DNA of 64,000 nt. Origin: Schumannella luteola (GTDB taxonomy: Bacteria; Actinomycetota; Actinomycetes; Actinomycetales; Microbacteriaceae). This document shows, piece by piece, positions 50,800 through 59,279 of the stretch; the first letter of the stretch is position 1; each line of letters starts with the position of its first letter. The stretch spans positions 3,658,001 to 3,722,000 of the forward strand of contig NZ_JACBZY010000001.1 of assembly GCF_013408685.1 (NCBI RefSeq), written 5' to 3'. A model generated the notes under the pieces. The model was not told the origin of the DNA and did not search any database. It worked only from the letters and a program-made list of their open reading frames with translations. A program made the position numbers and the translations under genes.

Positions 50800-52356
50800 T
50801 CAGCGCCCCGCCGAGCGTCGCAGCGCGTCGGCGGTGCGCAGACTCAGCGCCATGATCGTCAGAGCCGGGTTCGCGGCGAGGGCGCTCGGGAAGACCGAGT
50901 TGTCGCAGATCCAGAGGTTCGGCACCTCCCAGCTGAGACCTTCGTCGTCCACGACCGAGTCTCCCGGGTCGGAGCCCATGCGCGCCGTGCCGATCGTGTG
51001 GGCCGTGCGATCGAGCACGATCGTCTCGCGCGCCCCCGCCGCCTCGACGAGCGCGACCATGGTGCGGATCGCGTGGGCGCGGAGGCGCTTCTCGTTCTCG
51101 CCGGCGCTGAAATCGACGCGCACGCGCGGCAGGCCGTCGGCGGCGATCTCATCGCTCAGCGTGAGGCGGTTGCCGTCGTCGGGCAGGCACTCGGCGTTGA
51201 TGCCGACGCCGGCGAGGTGACGGTAGTCGCGCATCCACCGCATCAGCTCCGCCCCGCGGAGCCCGCCACCGCGGGCGAGCGTCGTCGCGAGGGTCTGCGG
51301 CTGCGCGCCGAGGCTCTGGATCAGGTATCCGCCCGCGAAGTCGGCATCGGATGGGCGCAGCAGATCCTCGGTGATGATGGACGAGGGGTACCCGCGGTAG
51401 GCGCGCATGTCCTCGTCGTAGCGCCCCCACACCTGGGTGGCGCCGTGGGCGAGGAAGTTGCGGCCCACCTGGCCGCTGCCGTTCGCGAGACCGGTGTGCA
51501 GCAGCAGACGCGGCGTCTCCACGCCGCCCGCCGCGAGCACGAGAGCAGCCGTGCGCTGGCGGCGGAGAGCGCCGTCGCGACGGTAGACGACCGCACTGAC
51601 GCGGCCCCGCGCATCCGTCTCGATGTCGACGACCATCGCGCCCGAGCGGATCTCGGCGCCGCGGGCGACGGCGAGCGGCAGATAGCTCGTGTCCATCGTG
51701 ACCTTCGCGCCCGTGCGGCAGCCCTGATGGCAGGTTCCGGCGTTGACGCAGGCGTGCCGCAGGCCCCAGTGCTCCTGCTCGCGGTCGCGGGTGGCGACAG
51801 CGACCGGGCCGTCGGTCGCCGTGATGCCGAGGGCCTCGGCCCCGCGCAGCATCGCCGTGGAGGAGGCGTTGCGCGCGACCGGAGGCATCTCGTAGCGGCG
51901 CGAGGGATCCCAGGGGTAGCGCTCGGGGCCGGAGATGCCGACGAAGCGCTCGACCTGCTCGATCCAGCGGGTCAGCTCGGCGTGCGCGATCGGCCAGTCG
52001 CGTCCGAGACCGCTCTCGCTGCGCAGTCGCAGGTCGCGCGCATCCGGCCGCGGAGCGAAGGCGCCCCAGTGCAGCATCGAGCCGCCGACACCACGACCCG
52101 AGTTGTTCGGGCCGAAGGCGGTGGCGTCGGCGCCGCCGCTGAGCCGGTCGTCCATCCAGTTGATCTGCTGGGCGGCGAGCATCTCGTCGGGGGTGTGGTC
52201 ACGCGGCTCGGTGTTGTCGCCGGCTTCGAGGGCGACGACACGGAGACCGTGCGTGGCGAGGGAGGCGAGCAGCGGAGCGCCGCCGGCGCCCGTGCCGACG
52301 ACCACGACATCCACGGTCTCGTCATCGGAGTAGGTGCGCTGGCGGTCGAGCCTCAT
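50800..52356 (-). CDS. GMC-family FAD oxidoreductase, copy 3
   Basis: 518 residues: FAD motif VVVGTGAGGAPLLASLA at 18-34, GRGVGGSMLHWGAF, HTIGTARMG, and the C-terminal NPALTIMALSLRTAD. Cys203, Cys209 and Cys213 form the same C-x5-C-x3-C pattern as in copies 1 and 2. No signal peptide is seen. It overlaps the hydrolase/subunit-3 fusion by 4 bases (ATGA), so the fusion protein is the expected partner subunit. Confidence 0.9.
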   Translation of the reverse strand: MRLDRQRTYSDDETVDVVVVGTGAGGAPLLASLATHGLRVVALEAGDNTEPRDHTPDEMLAAQQINWMDDRLSGGADATAFGPNNSGRGVGGSMLHWGAFAPRPDARDLRLRSESGLGRDWPIAHAELTRWIEQVERFVGISGPERYPWDPSRRYEMPPVARNASSTAMLRGAEALGITATDGPVAVATRDREQEHWGLRHACVNAGTCHQGCRTGAKVTMDTSYLPLAVARGAEIRSGAMVVDIETDARGRVSAVVYRRDGALRRQRTAALVLAAGGVETPRLLLHTGLANGSGQVGRNFLAHGATQVWGRYDEDMRAYRGYPSSIITEDLLRPSDADFAGGYLIQSLGAQPQTLATTLARGGGLRGAELMRWMRDYRHLAGVGINAECLPDDGNRLTLSDEIAADGLPRVRVDFSAGENEKRLRAHAIRTMVALVEAAGARETIVLDRTAHTIGTARMGSDPGDSVVDDEGLSWEVPNLWICDNSVFPSALAANPALTIMALSLRTADALRRSAGR

Positions 52357-53816
52357 GCCTCGCCTTCCGTCGTCGATCGGCCCGCGCCATTGGTGATGCC
52401 CGGTGGTCGCGCAGCCGGGTCAGGCAGCGGCTCCCAGCTCTCGGCGCGATCCGCGCGCAGCTCGGCGAAGCCCGACTGGCGTTCGGTGTCGCCGCCGGTC
52501 GCGACACCGTCGAACCCGATGAGAGCCATGGTGGCGGGATGCGCGAGCCACTGCCGCGTCAGGTCGACCGCCGCGTCCTCCAGCCAGGGTTCGAGGTCGC
52601 CCTCCCCGAGCCGGTCGAGCGCCTCGCCGCGGGCGTCGGCATCGGGGATGCGCGCCCAGTCGGCGAGCGCATCGAGTCCGCGACGGTAGGCCTCGGGATC
52701 GGAGGGCGCATCCGCCGGACGCCAGCCGTCTCCCACGCCGGTCGCGAGCTGAGCATCCACGCGGGCGGCGAGGTCGATCGCCGGACCGGGCTGCGGCACG
52801 AGGTGGTCGGCGAGCAGCCTGAGGCGGTCGAGCTGCTCGGTGTCGAGCACGTTCGGCGCATAGTCGGGGTCGTCGGCGAGGGCGCGCGCGGCGAGCGCCG
52901 CACGCGTGCGCGACGTCGTCCTGGCCGAAGCGAGCACGCGCCCGAAGTCGCTCGGGACGGTCGGGCCGAGCCCGGCGCGTTCACGCCAGAAACGGCGCAC
53001 CTCCGCGGCGAGCGCCGCGGGCTGCTCGATCGGGATGAGGTGGGCGGCGTCCGCGATCTCGCGCACCTCGGCACGCGCGAAGTGGGGCGCCGTGAGCCGG
53101 CGCTGCGCATCGGCGTCGAGGTCGCCGTCGGCGACGCCGGCGAGGATCAGCGCGGGAACCGGCGACGGGGTCGCCAAGTCGGAGCCCGAGACGGCGACCG
53201 ACCAGTCCTCGCGGCTTCCGCGCTCGAGCCAGGCGCGCCACGCCTCGGGGCTCGCCCGGTGCACATCGTCGGTCGCGCGATCGAGCTCGGGGCGAGGCAG
53301 GGCGTCGTGGTCGGCGGCGTCGGAGTCGGCGAGATCCGCCAGCACGAAGCTGCGGGCGTGCAGTTCGCTGACGCGGCCTTCCGCGGCCCAGTTCAGCATC
53401 GCCGCACGCCGGGCGTCATCCATGGGCTCCGGCGACGGCGGCGACGACGCGACCAGCACGACGCCGGCGAGCCCGAACAGCGGGGCCTCGCCGCGGAGCG
53501 TCCGCGCGGCGACGACGGTCGCGATCTTGCCGCCCATGCTGTGGCCGAGCAGCATCCAGCGCGCCGGGGCGATCGTCGCGATGCGCTCGACGACCGACCG
53601 CGCCATCGCATCCACGTCGGTGCCGGCGGCGGTCCCCTCCGCATCGGAGAGATCGCCGAAGCCGGGCAGGTCGAGGCCGACGACGTCGATCTCGTCGGCC
53701 AGCTCGGCGCGCAGCGCGTCGAACTCGCGGGCGCTCGAGCCGAGCGAGTGCAGCGCGAACAGAGTCGGGCGCCCGGGGTCGGCGTGCGCCGACGGTCCGG
53801 GCGCTCCGGCGTTCAG
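52353..53816 (-). CDS. Alpha/beta hydrolase fused to a gluconate 2-dehydrogenase subunit 3-like domain; apparent CTG start
   Basis: 487 residues if started at CTG 53816. GAGGAG lies 5 bases upstream, and the codon overlaps the previous stop as CTGA; a stop nine bases upstream excludes any ATG, GTG or TTG. The first standard start (GTG 53615) would remove 67 residues including the oxyanion segment LFALHSLGSS and GLDLPGFGD. Residues 1-230 are an alpha/beta hydrolase (nucleophile Ser93 in GHSMGG, late His in AAHLIP). Residues about 290-440 match the subunit-3 family (LRLLADHLVPQPG, WLAHPATMALIGFDG). It is coupled to GMC copy 3. Confidence 0.8.
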   Translation of the reverse strand: MNAGAPGPSAHADPGRPTLFALHSLGSSAREFDALRAELADEIDVVGLDLPGFGDLSDAEGTAAGTDVDAMARSVVERIATIAPARWMLLGHSMGGKIATVVAARTLRGEAPLFGLAGVVLVASSPPSPEPMDDARRAAMLNWAAEGRVSELHARSFVLADLADSDAADHDALPRPELDRATDDVHRASPEAWRAWLERGSREDWSVAVSGSDLATPSPVPALILAGVADGDLDADAQRRLTAPHFARAEVREIADAAHLIPIEQPAALAAEVRRFWRERAGLGPTVPSDFGRVLASARTTSRTRAALAARALADDPDYAPNVLDTEQLDRLRLLADHLVPQPGPAIDLAARVDAQLATGVGDGWRPADAPSDPEAYRRGLDALADWARIPDADARGEALDRLGEGDLEPWLEDAAVDLTRQWLAHPATMALIGFDGVATGGDTERQSGFAELRADRAESWEPLPDPAARPPGITNGAGRSTTEGEA

Positions 53817-54094
53817 TGACGCTCCTCAGAGCGGAGGGCGAGTCCGAGCGCGAAGAAGGTCGGCGCCCAGTGCCCCACGAACAGCCCCCAGCGATCCGAC
53901 TGCGCTCGGTCGTCGCCGGGCTTCGCCCGCGACGCGAGCCAGGCGAGGAAGCTCAGCGCGATCGATCCGAACCCGGCCGCGAACGCCCACTCGCTGCGGA
54001 TGCCGCCGCGGTGCAGAGCGCCGATGGGGTCGAGCGGTCCGGCCTGGACGGCCTTCTTGAGACGCTTCATCGCGTCGCGCTGGATGCTGCTCAT
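53813..54094 (-). CDS. Small membrane protein of unknown function
   Basis: 93 residues: a basic amphipathic start (MKRLKKAVQAG), one hydrophobic helix at about 37-55 (FAAGFGSIALSFLAWLAS), a charged loop, and a second helix at about 70-87 (FVGHWAPTFFALGLAL). I do not recognise a family. It is the first gene of the three-gene GMC copy 3 operon and could anchor the complex or pass electrons to the membrane, but nothing in its sequence (no Cys or His pair) shows cofactor binding. AGAGGA precedes the ATG. Confidence 0.75.
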   Translation of the reverse strand: MSSIQRDAMKRLKKAVQAGPLDPIGALHRGGIRSEWAFAAGFGSIALSFLAWLASRAKPGDDRAQSDRWGLFVGHWAPTFFALGLALRSEERH

Positions 54095-54127
54095 GGTGTC
54101 CTCTTCTCGTCGTTCGATGGATACGGC

Positions 54128-54694
54128 TCAGGCCGCCGCGAAGGCGGTCACGAGCTCGCGGGTGAAGTCGTCCAGGTCGTCGGGATCGCGCGAGGTGACG
54201 AGCGTCCACCCCGCTTCGCGGTCGACGTGCACGCTCTCATCGACCCAGGTGGCGCCGGCGTTCGTCAGGTCGGTGCGCAGCGAGGCGTAGCTGGTGAGGG
54301 TCTTGCCGCTCACCCTTCCCGTCTCGACGAGCGCCCAGGGTCCGTGGCAGATCGCGGCGATCGGCTTGCCTGCCTCGACGAAGTCCGACACGAAGGCGAT
54401 CGCGTCGTTCTCGAGACGGAGCGAATCGGCGTTGATGGTTCCGCCGGGGATGATCAGCGCGTCGAAGTCGGCGGCGTCGGCTGCGCTGATGGTCAGATCC
54501 GCGGCGAGGGTCGCGCCCGGGTCCTTGTCGCCGACGAGCGTCGCGACGTCGCCTTGCTCGACGGCGACGATGACGGCCTGGCCGCCCGCGTCGATGACCG
54601 CCTGGCGGGGGCGGACCAGCTCGTCCTGTTCGATGCCGTAGTTGGTCACGACGATCGCGATCTTCTTGCCGTGCAGCTGCGAGGAGTCGGTCAT
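54128..54694 (-). CDS. DJ-1/PfpI-family protein (type 1 glutamine amidotransferase-like)
   Basis: 188 residues with the PfpI elbow AAICHGPW (Cys116, His117), VTNYGIEQDELVRP at the N-terminus and ALIIPGG. Members are stress-related glyoxalase/deglycase or peptidase-like proteins. The start is the ATG at 54694 preceded by GGAGG-like sequence. It is divergent from a small acidic protein and precedes the stress-type gene set at 55279-60991. Confidence 0.9.
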   Translation of the reverse strand: MTDSSQLHGKKIAIVVTNYGIEQDELVRPRQAVIDAGGQAVIVAVEQGDVATLVGDKDPGATLAADLTISAADAADFDALIIPGGTINADSLRLENDAIAFVSDFVEAGKPIAAICHGPWALVETGRVSGKTLTSYASLRTDLTNAGATWVDESVHVDREAGWTLVTSRDPDDLDDFTRELVTAFAAA

Positions 54695-54970
54695 GGAAGC
54701 CTCCGATGAATCGAGATCATCCGGGTGGCGATGCGGATCGCACCAGTCCCGGGAGTCGCGAGCGACGCTACGAGCGCGGCGACGATGCCGGTGCGCGTTC
54801 CCAGCGGGCGCGCATCCGACGGCCACCTGACACGCACCCGATGGTCCCGCCGGCCGCAGAAGCCGACCGTGACCCGACCGCCGCCTGTGCGCGGGCAGGG
54901 ATCCCGCCCGCGCCCGGGCGCGGAGGCGTGGGATGACTTCCACGACCTGCAGACAACGGAAGGAGCGACC

Positions 54971-55210
54971 ATGAGCGACCAGAACCTGCCCGCCGGAGCG
55001 AGCGAGGGACCGGGCGAGGAGCTGGAGAACAGCGAGATCGCGCCGCACGGCACGCCGAGCTCGGTCCCGGGCGACGACGGCAGCAGCGGAGTGCCCGGCG
55101 CGGACGGCGACGGCGTGCAGGGCACCGACCCCGACGTCGTGCCGGACGGCTCGGCGCCCGACACCGAGGGCGACGACGACCCGAGTTCGGGCGGCGCCCC
55201 GCAGAGCTGA
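54971..55210 (+). CDS. Small acidic intrinsically disordered protein
   Basis: 79 residues, almost only Asp, Glu, Gly, Ser, Pro, Ala and Val, with no aromatic residues and no Lys or Arg, so it is strongly acidic and disordered. A very good site (AAGGAG, 7 bases) precedes the ATG, and a perfect terminator follows the stop, so expression as a free-standing gene is credible. No family is recognised. Its neighbours are stress proteins; the preceding 276-bp gap holds no other gene that I can support. Confidence 0.7.
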   Translation: MSDQNLPAGASEGPGEELENSEIAPHGTPSSVPGDDGSSGVPGADGDGVQGTDPDVVPDGSAPDTEGDDDPSSGGAPQS

Positions 55211-55225
55211 TCTCGCCGCACTGCG

Positions 55226-55266
55226 ACAGACGAACGCCCCGGTCGGACCGACCGGGGCGTTCGTCT
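55226..55266. terminator. Very strong bidirectional terminator
   Basis: Perfect 20-bp inverted arms (55226-55245 and 55247-55266) around a single central A; the inner pairs must open to form the loop. It lies between converging genes. Confidence 0.88.
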
Positions 55267-55278
55267 GCCGTCGAGCGT

Positions 55279-56175
55279 TCAGGGCGTGATCATGCCGCCG
55301 TTCACGCTGAGCGTGGCGCCGACCGTGAAGCTCGACTCCCCCGAGGCGAGGTAGACGTAGGCGGGCGCGATCTCGGCCGGCTGGCCGGCTCGGCCGATCG
55401 GCGCCTCGCTCGATCCGAACTCGGGCAGGCTCTCGGGGTCGACGCCCTGCGTGACCTGCAGCACCGACCAGGTGGGCCCGGGGGCGACCACGTTGACGCG
55501 GATGCCGCGCTCGATCAGCTGCTGCGCCATCCCCTTCGAGAGGTTGTTGATGGCGCCCTTCGTGGCGGCGTAGTCGAGCCGGTCGGGCGCCGGCGAGTAG
55601 GCCTCGGCGGACGCCGTGTTGATGATCGTCGACCCGGGCGCGAGATGCGGCACCGCGGCCTTGACGATGGCGAAGGCGGCGAAGACGTTGGTACGGAACG
55701 TCGCCTCGAACTGCTCTTCGCTGAGGTCGGCGATGTCGGGCACCCACAGCTGGCGTCCGGCGACATTGACCACCGCATCCAGCCCGCCGAGCTCCTCGAC
55801 GGCGCGCGCGACGAGCTCGGCCGGGAAGCCGCGCTCGCTGAGATCGCCCGGCACGCCGACGCCGATGCGTCCGGCGGCGCGGATGTGCTCGAGCACGTGA
55901 TCGGCGTCGCTCTGCTCCTCCCGCAGGTAGCTGATGACGACGTCGGCGCCCTCGCGCGCGTAGGCGATCGCCACCGCGCCGCCGATGCCCGAGTCTCCGC
56001 CGGTGATCAGGGCCTTGCGGCCCGCGAGCCGCCCGGTCCCCCGGTAGGTCTCCTCGCCGAGGTCGGGAACCGGATCGGCCTGCGACTGCAACCCCGGCTC
56101 GGGCTGCTGCTGCACGGGCGGTGAGATCACCGGGTAGGCGTGACGCGGATCGATGAAGCGGTACTGGTCGGACAT
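55279..56175 (-). CDS. SDR-family oxidoreductase, general-stress-protein-39-like (paralogue A)
   Basis: 298 residues. A 45-residue N-terminal extension rich in Pro/Gln leads to TYRGTGRLAGRKALITGGDS, GIGGAVA, NVAGRQ (replacing NNAG), YAATKGAINNL and the closing LSVNGGMITP. This is the extended SDR group of Bacillus YhdF/GSP39. AAGGAG 6 bases before the ATG fixes the start. It is last in a Dps-FAD reductase-GH15-SDR run and clearly paralogous to the divergent SDR at 60059. Confidence 0.9.
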   Translation of the reverse strand: MSDQYRFIDPRHAYPVISPPVQQQPEPGLQSQADPVPDLGEETYRGTGRLAGRKALITGGDSGIGGAVAIAYAREGADVVISYLREEQSDADHVLEHIRAAGRIGVGVPGDLSERGFPAELVARAVEELGGLDAVVNVAGRQLWVPDIADLSEEQFEATFRTNVFAAFAIVKAAVPHLAPGSTIINTASAEAYSPAPDRLDYAATKGAINNLSKGMAQQLIERGIRVNVVAPGPTWSVLQVTQGVDPESLPEFGSSEAPIGRAGQPAEIAPAYVYLASGESSFTVGATLSVNGGMITP

Positions 56176-56219
56176 GCAGGTCTCCTTCGCTCGCGGGCGG
56201 GAATGCGACAGCGGCGCCG

Positions 56220-58082
56220 TCAGCCCAGATCGCGGATCTTGATGGCGGCGTCGATCAACGCCAGATGGCTCAGCGCCTGGGGGAAGTTGCCGCGGAAGGC
56301 CCCGTCGACCGTCACCATCTCGGCGAGCAGCCCGACGTCGTTCGCGTCGCCGACGAGCGAGTCCATGCGCTCCCGCGCCTCGGGCACCCGGCCGACGCAG
56401 GCGAGCGCCGCCGTCGCCCAGAAGCCACAGGCGACGAAGAGATGCTCTTCCTCGCGCATGCCGGTGTAGCGCCAGAGCCGACCGCCGCCGGCACCGAGCT
56501 CGGCGTCGATCGCGTCGATCGTGCGCGACATCCGCTCGCCGCGGTCGAAGCCGCTCGGCGCGTGCAGCAGCACCGACACGTCGAGTTCGCTCGAGCCCGG
56601 CCACATCGTGTAGGCGCCGCGGCGCTCATCCCAGCCGTTCTCGTCGATCCAGGAGCGGATGCGCTCGCGTTCCGGCTCCCAGCGGTCGCGGCGATCGATG
56701 ATCTGACCGCGCGCGGCGAGATCGATCGCAGCGTCGAGCGCCTGCCAGCAGCCCATCTTCGACGAGACGTAGTGGCGCGTCTCGGGCAGCTCCCACATGC
56801 CGCTGTCGCGACTGCGCCAGCGGTCGCAGACCCGGTCGGCGATGTCGGCGAGCAGCTCGCCGGTGGCCACGTCGAGCACGTTGCCCTCGGCCTCGGCGAT
56901 GTACGAGCGCACGATGCCGAAGAGGTCGCCGTAGACGCCGAGCTGCAGCTGCGCGCCGGCGGGGTTGCCTGTCACGACCGGGCCGATGCCGTTCCAGCCG
57001 GCCGTGTCCTCGTGCTCGGTGACCTCACCGTCCACCCGCCCGTCGAGCCGGTAGAAGATGTGCAGATCCGGCGCCGAGGCCTTGATCGAACGCAGCAGCC
57101 ACGACAGCGCGGCATGGGTCTCCTCGCGCAGACCGAACTGCACGAGCGCGCCGACCGTGTAGGCGAGGTCGCGCACCCAGGCGAAGCGGTAGTCCCAGTT
57201 CTTGTCTCCGGCATCCCGTTCGGGCAGCGAGGTGGTGGCCGCGGCGGCGATGGCGCCCGACGGCGAGTGGATGAGCAGCTTGAGCGCGAGCGCGCTGCGC
57301 TGCACGGCGTCACGCCAGGGGCCGTCGTAGCCGAACTCCTTCGACCAGGTGCGCCAGGCGGCGATCGTGCGGTCGATGGCCTCGCCGGCGCGCAGCGGGT
57401 CGGGTTGGTGCAGGGGCTCGTCGTCGGTGGCCGAGAGCCCGAGCACGTGCACCGAGCCGGGCGACGTGCGGAAGCGGGCGCCGACCGCATCCGTCGGGGA
57501 GTCGTCGACGGGATCGGGCGTGCCGACGTTGCCGGTCACGATCCCGATCGTCAGGTCGCCGGCCCGGATGACGCCGCGCTCGGCGTCGCCGCTGTCGATC
57601 CAGGGTGAGCGGGTGCCGAAGGCGATGCCGGGCGCGACCCGCCACTGCATGACCACGCGTCCCTCGACGCCCTCGATCCGCCGCACGAGCTCGGCCCAGG
57701 GCAGGCGTCCCGCGACCCCGGTCACGAGCGCGTCGCGCACGCGCACCACGCCGTGCTCGGTCTCGTACCGGGTCTCGAGAACGTTCGTGTCCGGCACATA
57801 GCGTCGGGTCATGGTGTGCTCGGCGACCGGCGCGAGCTCGATGCACCCCCCGTTCTGCTCGTCGAGCAGCCGCGCGAAGACCGGGGCGTCGTCGAGGCCC
57901 GGCAGTGGCAGCCAGTCGATCGTCCCGTGGCGATCCACCAGCGCCACCGTGCGGCCGTCGCCGAGCGCGGCGTGATCCTCGATCGGGGCGGACGATGGGG
58001 TCGTGGATGACGGGGTCCTGGATGACGGGGTCGCGTCCGCCGACCCGGCGCCCGACGTCCTGCTGCCGGAACGTGCGCTCAC
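56220..58082 (-). CDS. GH15-family glycoside hydrolase (trehalase/glucoamylase-like)
   Basis: 620 residues: a Ser/Thr-rich N-terminal segment of about 33, a beta-sandwich domain (VALVDRHGTIDWLPLPGLDD), then an (alpha/alpha)6 barrel with NWDYRFAWVRDLAYTV, the general-acid region GMWELPETRHYVSSKMGCW, and GAYTMWPGSSELDVSVLL. Actinobacterial members of this type include cytoplasmic trehalases. No signal peptide is seen. The GTG start overlaps the FAD reductase stop by 4 bases. A trehalose or glucan role in stress recovery is plausible. Confidence 0.9.
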   Translation of the reverse strand: MSARSGSRTSGAGSADATPSSRTPSSTTPSSAPIEDHAALGDGRTVALVDRHGTIDWLPLPGLDDAPVFARLLDEQNGGCIELAPVAEHTMTRRYVPDTNVLETRYETEHGVVRVRDALVTGVAGRLPWAELVRRIEGVEGRVVMQWRVAPGIAFGTRSPWIDSGDAERGVIRAGDLTIGIVTGNVGTPDPVDDSPTDAVGARFRTSPGSVHVLGLSATDDEPLHQPDPLRAGEAIDRTIAAWRTWSKEFGYDGPWRDAVQRSALALKLLIHSPSGAIAAAATTSLPERDAGDKNWDYRFAWVRDLAYTVGALVQFGLREETHAALSWLLRSIKASAPDLHIFYRLDGRVDGEVTEHEDTAGWNGIGPVVTGNPAGAQLQLGVYGDLFGIVRSYIAEAEGNVLDVATGELLADIADRVCDRWRSRDSGMWELPETRHYVSSKMGCWQALDAAIDLAARGQIIDRRDRWEPERERIRSWIDENGWDERRGAYTMWPGSSELDVSVLLHAPSGFDRGERMSRTIDAIDAELGAGGGRLWRYTGMREEEHLFVACGFWATAALACVGRVPEARERMDSLVGDANDVGLLAEMVTVDGAFRGNFPQALSHLALIDAAIKIRDLG

Positions 58083-59272
58083 GGGCGGATCGCGCCGATG
58101 AGCTCATCGCGCGATGCCGGCGGGTCGGCGAGCAGGGCGCGCGCCGCATCCGTGCGATCCTCGATCGCCCAGAGCAGCACGCCGACCGGCGTGCCGACGT
58201 CGTCGAGGTAGTAGACGACCGCCTGCTCGTCCGGCTCGATCCAGTCCTCGACGGTGTCGAGTCCGGCGTCGAGCGCTCCGACGGCCTCCCAGCGCACGCC
58301 GAAGACCTGCGAGTACAGGAACGGCGTGTGCGTGTAGGTCTCGTCGGCGCCGGCCATCGCGCGCCCGGCGGCCCGGCCGGACTCGGTGGCGTGGTCGACG
58401 TGCTCGACGCGCGTGCGGCCGAGGATCGCATCGGGGTAGCGGGCGATGTCGCCGGCCGCCCACACGCTCGCGTCGGCGGTGCGCAGCCGCGCATCCACCA
58501 CGACGCCGTCGTCCACCTCGAGCCCCGACTCCTCGGCGAGCGCGGTCGCCGGCGCGACGCCGAGCCCCGCCACGACCAGGTCGGCACCGAGAGCGCTGCC
58601 GTCGTCGAGATGCACGGCGAGCGCGTCGCCGTCGAGGGTCACCTGCTCGACGCGGCGTCCGCCGCGCAGCGACACCCCGCCGTCGGCGAACAGCTTCTCG
58701 TAGGTCGTCGCGACGGCGGGCGGGAACGTCGATCCGCCCAGCACCTCGTCGGGGTGCACGAGCGTGACCCGCGCCCGATTCTGCACGAGGGCAGCGGCCA
58801 GCTCGGCGCCGATGTAGCCGCCGCCGACCACCACGACGCGCGCGCCCGGCGAGAGCTCGCCGCGCAGGCGCAGGCAGTCCTCGGCCGAGCGGAAGTGGAT
58901 GATCCGCTCGTCATCCGGCGCATCCAGCTCGTGCGGCACGCTGCCGGTGGCGAGCAGCAGCCGGCCGTAGCCGACCACCGCGCCGTCATCGGCGGTCACG
59001 GTCTTCCCGGCGCGATCGAGGGCCGTGACCTGCGTGTTCAAGCGCAGGGTCGCGCCGGTCTCGTCGACGGTGTTCAGCGGAACCTGGTCCCACTCGAAGT
59101 CGGGATCGGTCCAGAGCTTCTTCGAGAGCGCAGGCCGCGTGTAGGGCGGATCGACGTCGGCGCTGAGGATGCCGATCGTGCCGGCGTCGTCCAACTCGCG
59201 GATGCCGCGGGCGGCAGCGTCGGCGACCATCCCGCCGCCGACGATGAGGTAGTCGAAGCGCGTGTCAGCCAT
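58079..59272 (-). CDS. FAD/NAD(P)-dependent oxidoreductase, ferredoxin reductase type
   Basis: 397 residues: FAD motif LIVGGGMVADAAARGI, NAD motif VVVVGGGYIGAELAA, the second FAD motif SVWAAGDIARYPD, and a C-terminal reductase dimer domain. Such proteins reduce ferredoxins of oxygenases, but no ferredoxin is nearby, so the acceptor is unknown. It lies 7 bases after dps and overlaps GH15 by 4, which places it in a stress operon. Confidence 0.9.
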   Translation of the reverse strand: MADTRFDYLIVGGGMVADAAARGIRELDDAGTIGILSADVDPPYTRPALSKKLWTDPDFEWDQVPLNTVDETGATLRLNTQVTALDRAGKTVTADDGAVVGYGRLLLATGSVPHELDAPDDERIIHFRSAEDCLRLRGELSPGARVVVVGGGYIGAELAAALVQNRARVTLVHPDEVLGGSTFPPAVATTYEKLFADGGVSLRGGRRVEQVTLDGDALAVHLDDGSALGADLVVAGLGVAPATALAEESGLEVDDGVVVDARLRTADASVWAAGDIARYPDAILGRTRVEHVDHATESGRAAGRAMAGADETYTHTPFLYSQVFGVRWEAVGALDAGLDTVEDWIEPDEQAVVYYLDDVGTPVGVLLWAIEDRTDAARALLADPPASRDELIGAIRP

Positions 59273-59279
59273 GCGCGCC

